Below, one piece after another: positions 41,855 through 50,244 of a stretch of DNA of 64,000 nucleotides. Where the stretch lies: positions 32,969-96,968 of the forward strand of contig NZ_CM017506.1 in the NCBI RefSeq assembly GCF_007273535.1, written 5' to 3'. A model generated the notes under the pieces. The model searched no databases and was not told where the DNA came from. It was given only the letters and a program-made list of their open reading frames with translations. Numbering within the stretch: the first letter of the stretch is position 1; each line of letters opens with the position of its first letter. The position numbers and the translations under genes were made by a program. Source of the DNA: Niallia circulans (lineage in GTDB: Bacteria; Bacillota; Bacilli; Bacillales; Cytobacillaceae).

Positions 41855-42883
41855 TTGAGTCAAGAAGTAAAAGATTTTGTTACTCAGGAGGAAAAGGAAA
41901 GAGCTAATAACGTTGATATTTTGGAATATTTATTATCAATTGGTGAGCCATTAAAAAGGGAAGGAAATCAATTTTATCGACACGAACAACATGATAGTTT
42001 AGTTGTTAATATAAAGAGAAATTACTTCAGTTGGAACAGTAAGAACGTTTCAGGCAATGCCGTAACCTATTTAATGAATGTACATAATCTTACTTTTCAA
42101 ACTGCGGTAAAGAAGATAAATAGTGACTTGGGTGATAAAGAATTTATAGCTTTTAAGGCACCAGAACCTACCTATCCAGATAAGTTTCAATATGATGTAG
42201 ATGAGAGCGCTACCACCGACAATGTAATTAAATACTTGGTAGATGAACGTAAAATAGATGCTGATTTAGTGGATATGTTGGTTGATATGGATTTTATTAA
42301 AGAGGACTCCTATAAAAATGTTGTATTCAAGTGGAAAGACAAAGGAGAGCTAATAGGAGCAAATCTTCAAGGAACACGGGAAATTCCTGTTGAAAAGAGA
42401 ATACATGCTGACCGTGCCTATTTTAAAAAAGTACTGCCAACAACTAAGGAAGCTACTAATGACGGATTTTCCATAACAAGAGGATATCCAGAGAATTTAT
42501 ATTTTTTTGAGGCTCCAATTGACTCTTTAAGCTACCTTACTTTAAATAGATCTACACTGAGTAATTGCCAACTAAAAAGTATGGATGGGTTAAAATTCGA
42601 AACTTTTGTTCAAACAGTTAAGAATGCGGTGAAGGATCTAGAAAAGGCAGGAAAAAACTTAGAATCCATTACGTTATGTGTAGACAATGATAATGCTGGC
42701 AGAGAATTTATTGATAAGGTAAAAAGCTATGATTTTCATCGTAAAGACGGGAAAAAAATTATTATTAATTCCGATATTCCTGATTTACCGAAAGGTCAAT
42801 CTAAATGGGATTGGAATAATGAACTCAAAGCAAGAGTGCAATCACCAATAAAAAAAAACGTATCTGAAGAGATAGAGATTTGA
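41855..42883 (+). CDS. TOPRIM primase-like protein (DUF3991-type)
   Basis: TTG 41855 lies seven bases after GGAGG. The N-terminal part resembles the zinc-less primase-like domain of mobile-element proteins (VDILEYLLSIGEPLKREGNQF, NYFSWNSKNVSGNAVTYLM). The C-terminal third has a TOPRIM fold (FFEAPIDSLSYL with its Glu, then LCVDNDNAGREF with the DxDxxG pattern, about residues 278-290). It may prime the transferred strand in the recipient. No polymerase or helicase domain follows. Confidence 0.75.
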   Translation: MSQEVKDFVTQEEKERANNVDILEYLLSIGEPLKREGNQFYRHEQHDSLVVNIKRNYFSWNSKNVSGNAVTYLMNVHNLTFQTAVKKINSDLGDKEFIAFKAPEPTYPDKFQYDVDESATTDNVIKYLVDERKIDADLVDMLVDMDFIKEDSYKNVVFKWKDKGELIGANLQGTREIPVEKRIHADRAYFKKVLPTTKEATNDGFSITRGYPENLYFFEAPIDSLSYLTLNRSTLSNCQLKSMDGLKFETFVQTVKNAVKDLEKAGKNLESITLCVDNDNAGREFIDKVKSYDFHRKDGKKIIINSDIPDLPKGQSKWDWNNELKARVQSPIKKNVSEEIEI

Positions 42884-42893
42884 AATAAATTTT

Positions 42894-42918
42894 AAGCATC
42901 CTAACAGGATGCTTTTTT
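42894..42918 (+). terminator. Intra-operon terminator 7
   Basis: AAGCATCCT pairs with AGGATGCTT around AAC, then TTTT. The next ribosome site (GGAGG, 42933) leaves no room for a full promoter. Confidence 0.88.
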
Positions 42919-42948
42919 CATTTAAAAAATAATTGGAGGAAAAAATAA

Positions 42949-44997
42949 ATGAGTCAACTTTTTGTTTGTGAAAAACCAAGTGTAGCAAGGGATCTAGCAA
43001 CAGCATTATCTGGAGGATATAAAGAAGGAGAAGGTTATTATATCGGCAATGATGGGAAGGTTTATACATTTGCTTTTGGCCATCTTGTAAGTTGTGTTAG
43101 ACCTGAATCTATTAATGAGGATTGGGGTTGGAAAGGGAATGTTAGTAAATTGCCTTTTTTCATTAAAGATATTCCTTTAACTGTTATTGAAAATCCAGGA
43201 GTAAAGAAACAATTTAAGACTGTCACAAGTCTGATGAGACAATCTGATCTCATTTATATTGCTACAGACGCTGCAAGAGAAGGGGAACACATCTTCCGTA
43301 AGATTTATAAGTTAAGTGGGGTAAAGAAGCCTTTAAAACGTCTTTGGATTCAAGATATGACCAAGGAAGGATTAACTAAAGCATTTAATAATGCAAAAGA
43401 TGGTTCTCTTTATGAGGGTTTAGCAGTAGCTGGAAAGTTAAGAGAAGAGTCAGATTTATTAGTTGGTATGAATAGTACAATGCTGGTAACTAAGTTAAGT
43501 AAAAGCAGTAAAGTATTATCTCTTGGTCGTGTACAAACTCCTACGCTTGCAATGATTGTTAATCGTGATAAAGTCATTGAAAAATTTTCTAAAGTGGTAC
43601 ATTACTCTATTGTAGCCACTGATAAAAATGGGGCCAAATACGAGCTTTTATTAGATAAAGATACTCAGTTAACTAAGGCAGATGCTCAATCTATATTAGA
43701 TTCTCTTGGGAACAGAACAGCATTTGAAATCAATACAAAAAATAAGAAGGAAAAACCCGAAAAGCTATTTGATTTAACTGAACTTCAAAAATTCATGAAT
43801 GAAAAACATAAATGGAGCGCAACTCATACGTTAAGCACGACACAGGCTTTATATGAGAAGAAATTTGTTACTTATCCACGTACAAGCTCTCAATATATTG
43901 CAAATGATTCTGAGCTTCCTGCCCTGTTAGAAAAGCATTCTGGTAACGAGTGGGTAAGTAAAGTAATTAACAATGGTTATAAAATTGAATCCTCATTTGT
44001 TAATCCTTCCAAGGTAACGGATCATGAGGCAATTATCATCACTTCTAAAGTAGCTAATAATCTTTCAGGGGACGAAGCAATCTTATACGATGTGATTTCA
44101 ACACGGTTTTTGGCTGCTTTTTACCCATATGCATTAAAAGAAGAAACTACAGCAGTATTTATGGATCAAGAATATACGTTTAGAGCAAAAGAAACGGTAT
44201 TAGTGGAACTCGGTTGGAGAGAACTTTATGGAGAAGTTCTTCAGAAAGGTACATTAAGTAAAAGTAGTTTAAATGATATAGGTGATTACTCTTTAATTCA
44301 AAAAGAAACACAGCCACCAAAAAGATATACAGAAGGAACTTTATTACATGATATGAAACATGCTGCTAAATTTTTGGATGAAGTATCAGATAAAAACATG
44401 ATGAAAACTGTTGAAGGGATAGGAACAACTGCAACAAGGGACTCCATCATTGAAAAACTAGTAGAACGTGGTTTTATTGAGAAAAAGAAGAATCAAATCA
44501 TTTCAACCACTTTGGGAAGAGAGCTTATTGAAATGATGCCTGAAGATTTTTCCTTATATAGCGTTAAATTGACTGCTTACTTTGAATCAATGCTATCTCA
44601 AGTGGAGCAAGGAGAGCTGGATGAGGATACTTTTTATGAAGAATTAGAGGGATTACTACAGAAAACTGCTGAGGAGATTAGAGGAAATGTTAAATCACTT
44701 TCAGCTGAAGCAACTCCAGCAAAAGAAGTAGTAGCTTTATGTCCAAAATGTAAAAAGCCGATTTATGAAAATAGCAAAGCTTACTCTTGTTCTGGTTTTA
44801 AAGAAGGATGTAAAGCAACGATTTGGAAAAATGGATTAGAGAAACTAGGAAAAAAGACAATTACAAAGACGGAAGCAGGAAAGTTTTTTGCAGGAAAAAC
44901 AGTAAAGGTGAATTTAAAATCAAAGCAAGGAAAGTCCTACAAAGCTGATGTTGTATTTAACTTAGAAAAAAACTGGATCGAGTTTGCTAACAAGTAA
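42949..44997 (+). CDS. topB: DNA topoisomerase III
   Basis: The 682-residue protein begins with the TOPRIM signature (FVCEKPSVARDLA with Glu8; ATDAAREGE at 105-113) and has the active-site Tyr309 in FVTYPRTSS. A C-terminal zinc-finger-like part has CPKCKKP and CSGFKEGC. Such enzymes are common on large Gram-positive conjugative plasmids, where they probably resolve DNA during transfer or replication. GGAGG precedes the ATG. Full length and apparently intact. Confidence 0.95.
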   Translation: MSQLFVCEKPSVARDLATALSGGYKEGEGYYIGNDGKVYTFAFGHLVSCVRPESINEDWGWKGNVSKLPFFIKDIPLTVIENPGVKKQFKTVTSLMRQSDLIYIATDAAREGEHIFRKIYKLSGVKKPLKRLWIQDMTKEGLTKAFNNAKDGSLYEGLAVAGKLREESDLLVGMNSTMLVTKLSKSSKVLSLGRVQTPTLAMIVNRDKVIEKFSKVVHYSIVATDKNGAKYELLLDKDTQLTKADAQSILDSLGNRTAFEINTKNKKEKPEKLFDLTELQKFMNEKHKWSATHTLSTTQALYEKKFVTYPRTSSQYIANDSELPALLEKHSGNEWVSKVINNGYKIESSFVNPSKVTDHEAIIITSKVANNLSGDEAILYDVISTRFLAAFYPYALKEETTAVFMDQEYTFRAKETVLVELGWRELYGEVLQKGTLSKSSLNDIGDYSLIQKETQPPKRYTEGTLLHDMKHAAKFLDEVSDKNMMKTVEGIGTTATRDSIIEKLVERGFIEKKKNQIISTTLGRELIEMMPEDFSLYSVKLTAYFESMLSQVEQGELDEDTFYEELEGLLQKTAEEIRGNVKSLSAEATPAKEVVALCPKCKKPIYENSKAYSCSGFKEGCKATIWKNGLEKLGKKTITKTEAGKFFAGKTVKVNLKSKQGKSYKADVVFNLEKNWIEFANK

Positions 44998-45021
44998 GAG
45001 ATACTCATGTATCCCTTACTT
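44989..45021 (+). terminator. Terminator overlapping the topB stop
   Basis: CAAGTAAG and GATAC pair with GTATC and CTTACTTG around TCAT with small bulges, followed by TTTTATTA. Confidence 0.75.
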
Positions 45022-45114
45022 GTTTTATTAGGTGAGGTGTTGCCTGAAGATAATTATGAAGAGTTCATGAAACAAAAAGGTAATAACTAATAATAACATT
45101 TGGAGGAATTACTA

Positions 45115-46017
45115 ATGAAAACAATAATGAAAATTATTTCGAGTTTAACTTTAACAGGAGCTTTAGCTATAGGAGGATTAATTGGTCCAGTTAATTTGGA
45201 ATCAAAAGCAATGGCTGCGTCTTCTGTTTCGATATTAAAATATCCAATACCGACAAAGGAAAACCAAATTTTAGACTATCTAGAAAGAGGTATGTATGAA
45301 TTTTATGAGGGGACAAAAGTCAGAAAAGAAACAAGTGTCAATTCAGAGCTTGCTGAACAAGAAGAAGCTAAAAAGAGTGAATTGCTTCAGATAAGTCAAT
45401 TAACCTATGATGCTTTAGTTAAGTACAAAAAAGATAAAAAAACAAACGAAACTAAAGCTAAGCAAACATATAGTAAAACGTTGAGTAGCTTAGATGCAGA
45501 AACTAAAAAGATAAAACAAAGATACGAGAAAAAGGTGAATACTTTAGAAAAGTATAGAGTGGATGAAATTAATAAAATTGCCAAAGCAGAATCGTATAAT
45601 ATTACTTCTATGAGGTCTACAGAAATAAAAAGAATTTCAGGTAACTCTGGTAAAGAGGAGATAAAATATAATATTGAGCTAATAGAGAAGGCGGTTAATT
45701 CTTATAAAGTGGAGGCTATTGAACTAAAGTTTGAAAGCCTTATAGCTGAATACAAATCAAAGAGGAAAGTAGCTGAATTAGAAGCAGCCAGAAAAACAAA
45801 AGAGCTTAATTTTCAATATAAAAAAGGTTCTTTAACAGCAAAACAACTTAAAACTAAACAAAGCAATATAGAGGAATCAAAAGTAGCAGAACAAGAAAAT
45901 ATACAAAGAAATATTGATGGTCTTATTAAGGAGAAAAATTTACAAGTCCAGTCATTAATTAAACTAAAAGAGACTGTGATTGCTCAAATTAAAAAGGATA
46001 ATAACCTGGTACTATAA
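45115..46017 (+). CDS. Secreted helical coiled-coil protein
   Basis: ATG 45115 has GGAGG eight bases upstream. A signal peptide spans residues 1-34 (ending AMAASS). The mature protein is almost wholly helical and charged, with repeated Lys/Glu heptads (KKIKQRYEKKVNTLEKYR, AELEAARKTKELNFQYKKG). It ends without an anchor. It may be a surface or wall-associated spacer of the transfer system. No enzyme motif. A terminator follows 12 bases after the stop. Confidence 0.7.
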   Translation: MKTIMKIISSLTLTGALAIGGLIGPVNLESKAMAASSVSILKYPIPTKENQILDYLERGMYEFYEGTKVRKETSVNSELAEQEEAKKSELLQISQLTYDALVKYKKDKKTNETKAKQTYSKTLSSLDAETKKIKQRYEKKVNTLEKYRVDEINKIAKAESYNITSMRSTEIKRISGNSGKEEIKYNIELIEKAVNSYKVEAIELKFESLIAEYKSKRKVAELEAARKTKELNFQYKKGSLTAKQLKTKQSNIEESKVAEQENIQRNIDGLIKEKNLQVQSLIKLKETVIAQIKKDNNLVL

Positions 46018-46029
46018 GTTATTTTAAAA

Positions 46030-46053
46030 AAAGAGATGTGAAAACATCTCTTT
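46030..46053 (+). terminator. Terminator after the secreted coiled-coil gene
   Basis: AAAGAGATGT pairs with ACATCTCTTT around GAAA, followed by CTTT. It probably closes the transfer operon or its last section. Confidence 0.82.
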
Positions 46054-46110
46054 CTTTAAAAATTGAGAAGTAGTTTTTGTTTTATTGACCCTGAACGAGG
46101 GTGAAATATA

Positions 46111-46235
46111 TTGGCTAAAAAAACAAGTAAGACTCATTTTATGAGATAATAATCCTGTCATTAGGTATTTTTGCTTATAAAGTTACAAACTTATTAACGA
46201 CCGTTACCGTTTGTAAGAAAGGAAAGGATTTATGA
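46111..46235 (+). pseudogene. Small membrane-protein gene with probable frameshift
   Basis: GAGGGTG precedes TTG 46111, which opens MAKKTSKTHFMR and then stops. One base-shift near 46143-46150 would continue as EIIILSLGIFAYKVTNLLTT, a membrane helix, to a TGA overlapping the next ATG (46232). The ribosome site, continued hydrophobic frame and overlap suggest one small gene broken by an indel, or a sequencing error in this window. Confidence 0.4.
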
Positions 46236-46435
46236 TAAAGAAAATGGCCTTCAAATTTATCAAGTACTCAATCATATTAATATCCTTTTTGTTTATATAT
46301 AATTATGTAGTTGGTAATGTAGTAAGTAATGCGGTAGATGATAATTTTGGTCCCATGCTATGGTTGATTAAAGTTGCTGTTATGCTCTTTCTTATTAGGT
46401 TGCTTATCCGTATCTTTAAAAAAAAGAGAGGTTAA
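46232..46435 (+). CDS. Small membrane protein, 67 residues
   Basis: AGGAAAGG precedes the ATG. The protein has two hydrophobic segments (YSIILISFLFIYNYVVG, residues 12-30; WLIKAVVMLFLIRLLIRIF-like, about 43-61) and a basic end KKKRG. It overlaps the preceding broken frame by four bases. It lies just after the transfer operon and resembles no family I recognise. Perhaps entry exclusion or a regulatory membrane peptide, without direct support. Confidence 0.55.
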   Translation: MIKKMAFKFIKYSIILISFLFIYNYVVGNVVSNAVDDNFGPMLWLIKVAVMLFLIRLLIRIFKKKRG

Positions 46436-46525
46436 ATAATAAATCGTCTTTTTTAGTGAGAGTTCACCATGCTTTTTGGGGAAAGTTAGTTAATTTAATA
46501 TACGAATTTTATTAGGGGTGATAAT

Positions 46526-47053
46526 ATGAAGAAAATGTGGCTTGATGCTGATGATATTTTATCGAAATATACTGATGGAAACTTTCAAGCAATTGAAGTG
46601 GGAATACAGGAAATTGATCCATCAAAAATAATAGCTCTTTCTCTAGATTATGAAACAATTAAAGATGATTATAAAATGGAAAAATTAAAGGAAAAGGTCA
46701 AGGGAATTGAGGATTGGGAAGATCTTGATCCTAGGAGTTTATATTTATATAAGACTCCAGAGGGAACTTATTTTGTAGGTTCTGGTGGTGGAAATCATCG
46801 TTCAGTGCTAACAAACGAACTTGGTATTTCTAAAATCAAAGCCAATGTAACTAATTTATATCCAAGATCAACATTCCCAAAAGAAATAACGGATATTACT
46901 GATAAGTTATATATAAAGAGAGAACAATTAAGAGCTGAGCTTGAAACTAGTAGTTTCGAAGATTCTTTTGATAAGGTAGATCAGTTAAATGATCTTGATT
47001 TTAAAATAGACGATATCTTTTATAAATTTGTTCAAAGTAATAACTTAATATGA
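46526..47053 (+). CDS. ParB/sulfiredoxin-fold domain protein
   Basis: The 175-residue protein has a ParB N-terminal-like domain: IDPSKIIALSLDY, a loop with DLDPRSLYLYKTPEG and the conserved GGGNHRSVLTNELGI (compare GxHRxxA in ParB), followed by a helical tail. There is no helix-turn-helix or dimer domain of true ParB proteins, so it is more like orphan ParB-fold proteins, some of which are nucleotide-dependent switches, nucleases or kinases. Isolated gene with its own terminator. Confidence 0.65.
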   Translation: MKKMWLDADDILSKYTDGNFQAIEVGIQEIDPSKIIALSLDYETIKDDYKMEKLKEKVKGIEDWEDLDPRSLYLYKTPEGTYFVGSGGGNHRSVLTNELGISKIKANVTNLYPRSTFPKEITDITDKLYIKREQLRAELETSSFEDSFDKVDQLNDLDFKIDDIFYKFVQSNNLI

Positions 47054-47117
47054 TTAACCTCAATAAATAAGTAAATGTCAGTATAGGCCAGAAATCCTTT
47101 TGAAATAACAAATAAAT

Positions 47118-47145
47118 GAACCTAACTAATTTAGGTTCGTTTTAA
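47118..47145 (+). terminator. Terminator of the ParB-fold gene
   Basis: GAACCTAA pairs with TTAGGTTC around CTAAT, followed by GTTTTAATT. Confidence 0.7.
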
Positions 47146-47231
47146 TTATTTTTGATGAAATTCTACGCATTCAATGCTATAAGTAATTAATAATAATCCC
47201 TAAGTAATAAGGGATTTATTAAAAATACCAA

Positions 47232-47262
47232 AAATAAAAAAAGGACTGCATTAGAGCAATCC
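47232..47262 (-). terminator. Minus-strand terminator of the first serine recombinase
   Basis: Read on the minus strand, AGGATTGC and GCAGTCCT pair (one G-U) around TCTAAT and are followed by seven T. Confidence 0.6.
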
Positions 47263-47865
47263 TCAATTTAATTCCTTTTTTATCGTATAAATTGTATTCC
47301 TTGCCACACCTACATTTTTATGTATGTTTTGAACACTTTCACCTGCTTGAATTAAGCGGACTATCTCATCATAAATGATCTTATCTTTTCCCTTTGCATC
47401 TTTATGATATTTTCTTTTGCCTCCTGTATAAATACCCTTAGCTTTTGCAATCTCAATACCTTCTCTTTGAGCTGTTCGGATTCTACGACGATCTTCTTCA
47501 GCCATCCAGGATAATAAGGATAAAACAATATCAGAGACTAATTGTCCAATTCCTTCTAATTCCTTATATTTTCTTGTATCTAAAATAGGCATATTTAGAA
47601 CAACAATATCTATTTCATCATCAATTAATTTTTTCCACTCATTCATTATCTCTTTTTTATTCCTACCAAACCTAGTTAAATCATGTACAACTAGCACATC
47701 CCCAAAACGCATTTTTGAACGCATTTCTTGAAAAACAGGTCTACTAAAATCCTTACCAGAAGCCTTTTCAGAGTAAATCCGTTCGCACCCATACTCTTGC
47801 AGCTCTTTTATTTGTCGGTCTAAGTTTTGTTCTATAGAACTAACCCTTGCATATCCAAAGATCAT
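47263..47865 (-). CDS. Serine recombinase (resolvase/invertase)
   Basis: The 200-residue protein begins GYARVSSIEQNLDRQ with the catalytic Ser at 9 or 10, has VVHDLTRFGRNKKEI around the Arg-containing active site, and the long E helix (LLSWMAEEDRRRIRTAQREG). The C-terminal helix-turn-helix is seen in AGESVQNIHKNVGVARNTIY. It would resolve cointegrates or plasmid multimers at a res site, probably in the 120 bases upstream. It is distinct from the second resolvase at 51.7 kb (different sequence). Confidence 0.9.
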   Translation of the reverse strand: MIFGYARVSSIEQNLDRQIKELQEYGCERIYSEKASGKDFSRPVFQEMRSKMRFGDVLVVHDLTRFGRNKKEIMNEWKKLIDDEIDIVVLNMPILDTRKYKELEGIGQLVSDIVLSLLSWMAEEDRRRIRTAQREGIEIAKAKGIYTGGKRKYHKDAKGKDKIIYDEIVRLIQAGESVQNIHKNVGVARNTIYTIKKELN

Positions 47866-47987
47866 TTATAACCAATCCTTTATAAATAATAAAATGTTCT
47901 CTATAGGGGGGATGGAACTTAGAGGGAGTAATCTTATTGAAGAAAGGCATTAAACACCTTCCTTCAATATATATATATTATCTCTCT

Positions 47988-49187
47988 TTAAACTGGACCA
48001 AACAGACTCCCTGGCATTGAAATGTTTATGTCTCTTTCGGTTATACGTATTAGCATTTCTAACGGTATAACTTTGTCTACAATTGATAAGTAATACTCAA
48101 TTAAGGAACCTATGTGATCAAGCTCTCCTGAAGAAATTTCATACCAAATATCTGGAAGATACCTTACTATTATACTAAGACTATATAGAATCATTAGATG
48201 GATTAATATTGGATCACTTATCTTATTTAAAATTGGTACTATGATTGAAGTTCCTGAATGTGTCGATTTATATGTATCCAAATATCGTTGCCAGTATCCT
48301 TCCGCAGAGTGAGTAAATTCTCCAACAAAAATTCTCTCATCACCTAAATCCCTATCTTCTTCAATATTCTTTATCGGAAGGTTTAATCCATTCAGATATT
48401 CTAGGGTTATTTCTTCAGATTCAGGGATGAGTGAAATATAAGTTGTTTTTTCTTTAGGTACAGATTGATTTTCTTTACTAGTAGCATCTTCTAGCACAGC
48501 TTTATTTCTAGCTTCTATCCTTTTTTTAGAATTATTGTAGGATATTTGAAAGGATAAGGGTAATTCGTTTAAGTAGTCATTGATCACTGGTTGTAATTCA
48601 GGCACACATCTAAAAAGATCTAATAGTGAAATAAGGTTTTCTTTATTTTCTATCGAATTGTAGTCCCTTGGTCTTCGTTCAAAGCTAATATCTTTAATAT
48701 TTAAGTCTAATGATTTTGAAAAAGAATAGAAATGTCCTGATCTTAATATAAAAACAAAAAAGTTTTTTGGGAAACTATCTTTTAAGTTTCTAATAATACC
48801 TAAACCATGGCCAAATTCTGTATGTCTTTGAATTTTTTCCAAATCGTCTTTATTTTTTACAGAGCTAACTTGCTCAGCAATAGTCAATTGAAGCAAAGCA
48901 TAGTATCGAGATAATACTTTTGCATTTAGACTTTCAGAACTTGAGTTCCAAAAACCTAATGCACTTTCAATCGCAGAAGAAAGTCCGACAGATTTTTTTT
49001 TAATTAAATCATCTTCCAACTTTTGTTTCTCTGATAAGTTGAGATTTTTTTCCCTCATTAAGGATTCACACATTCTTAAACTTTTTAATCGATTGAATCT
49101 AAGCCAAACCATCTCTTGCGGATTTTCAGCGACTATTCGTTCACTTTTTCTCAAATGGGTATTCCTCCAAAAAATATTATGATTCAT
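47988..49187 (-). CDS. YaaC-like protein
   Basis: The 399-residue soluble protein resembles Bacillus YaaC: early WLRFNRLKSLRMCESLM, then SSAIESALGFWNSS, VLSRYYALLQLTIAEQ and HGLGIIRNLKDS. This helical core recalls HEPN-like domains. The C-terminal part is helical (PILNKISDPILIHLMILYSL). Chromosomal yaaC lies near guaB; this copy sits between two recombinase modules and may be cargo of a transposon. Biochemical function is unknown. An imperfect hairpin lies just after the stop at 47937-47968. Confidence 0.6.
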   Translation of the reverse strand: MNHNIFWRNTHLRKSERIVAENPQEMVWLRFNRLKSLRMCESLMREKNLNLSEKQKLEDDLIKKKSVGLSSAIESALGFWNSSSESLNAKVLSRYYALLQLTIAEQVSSVKNKDDLEKIQRHTEFGHGLGIIRNLKDSFPKNFFVFILRSGHFYSFSKSLDLNIKDISFERRPRDYNSIENKENLISLLDLFRCVPELQPVINDYLNELPLSFQISYNNSKKRIEARNKAVLEDATSKENQSVPKEKTTYISLIPESEEITLEYLNGLNLPIKNIEEDRDLGDERIFVGEFTHSAEGYWQRYLDTYKSTHSGTSIIVPILNKISDPILIHLMILYSLSIIVRYLPDIWYEISSGELDHIGSLIEYYLSIVDKVIPLEMLIRITERDINISMPGSLFGPV

Positions 49188-49398
49188 TACAGATAATTCC
49201 TTATTATATAATAGCTAACCTGTTTTGTACTGAATTCTCCGTTCGGTATTCTGAATCATTAAATATATTAAACTTCTTTCATCCAAACTAGCGAATTCAC
49301 AAAAAACATTTTGAACAACCCTGATTGAACATTTTCTAGCTTGTGTAAATTTTGGTTTTATTTTTCACTTATTTTAATAGTTATTTTTCATTAATACA

Positions 49399-49431
49399 AA
49401 AAGCTATCCATAATAAAAGATAGCTTTTTTA
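49399..49431. terminator. Terminator after the TniB-like gene
   Basis: AAAAAGCTATC pairs with GATAGCTTTTTT around CATAATAAAA; flanking A and T runs make it bidirectional. Confidence 0.85.
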
Positions 49432-49434
49432 CTA

Positions 49435-50244
49435 TTATTTAATTCCAATAACTAAACTATCTCTTGCGGCTTCAACAACATCTGTAGTTATAGTAGTAAG
49501 TTTATTAATTTCAAGAATTCTCTCTATCTGTGTAAATAGTCTTTGTATAAGCCTAAAGTTCCCTCCTGTTATCTTTATGATGTTGCTTATGGCTTCATAA
49601 TCAGAAAAATCTTCAAGTTTTATAGAAAGTCCAAGCTCTTCCCATTTATACTCAAGTATATGATGAGCTTCATCTTTACTTAGTTTGTCAAACTCATGAG
49701 CAAAACCAATTCTAGAGTATAGTTGAGGATAACGAGCTAATCGTTTTTCAATCCCTGGCATTCCAATTAATATCATTGCTACGTTGTTTTGATCATAAAT
49801 ATCCCTAAGTTGTTCTAAACTTTGCAGTTTTAATCGGTCAATTTCATCGACAATGATTAAATCTATATCTTTATAGGAATCTGAATAATATTCTTCTTCG
49901 CCCGTAGTATGTAGTTTATACATCGCCTTTGACATATTTATTCTAAATCCTAAAGTATTGATATTGTCAGTCATTTTAGTAGCTCGTACTGCTGGAGCTG
50001 TATAAAAAATAGTGTTGGCCTCAAGAATTGCTCCATCCGTTTTTAAAGGAATTTCATCTGCTTTTTTATAAGCTATTTGCTTCTCTATAGTATCCCAATT
50101 TGTATAATACCTTGAAGATAAGGTTTTTCCGACACCTGGAACCCCATAACAAATACCTATATATTTATATTTGATACAAGCATCGCAAAATTCTGCAAAA
50201 CGTTTATATTCTTTTGTTTCAATAAATTTTTGCTCCTTATTCAT
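49435..50244 (-). CDS. tniB: TniB/Tn552 p271-like AAA+ transposition ATPase
   Basis: The 269-residue protein has Walker A YGVPGVGKT (33-41), Walker B LIIVDEIDRL about 129-138, and a sensor-like IGMPGIEKRLARYPQLYSRIG. It matches the TniB/MuB-like target-selecting ATPases, and its length is almost that of Tn552 p271. It would choose the insertion site and activate the transposase. It starts inside the end of the transposase gene (8-base overlap). No TniQ gene follows, which also fits the Tn552 plan. Confidence 0.85.
   Translation of the reverse strand: MNKEQKFIETKEYKRFAEFCDACIKYKYIGICYGVPGVGKTLSSRYYTNWDTIEKQIAYKKADEIPLKTDGAILEANTIFYTAPAVRATKMTDNINTLGFRINMSKAMYKLHTTGEEEYYSDSYKDIDLIIVDEIDRLKLQSLEQLRDIYDQNNVAMILIGMPGIEKRLARYPQLYSRIGFAHEFDKLSKDEAHHILEYKWEELGLSIKLEDFSDYEAISNIIKITGGNFRLIQRLFTQIERILEINKLTTITTDVVEAARDSLVIGIK

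Noticed and set aside
45044..45090. 16-codon frame after topB starting TTG behind GGTGAGGTG
   Set aside because: It is too short to support as a gene; it may be a leader or relic, without further evidence.
47988..49187. TniQ as product of the gene after TniB
   Set aside because: It lacks the Cys-rich zinc motifs of TniQ and instead resembles YaaC; Tn552-type elements do not need TniQ.
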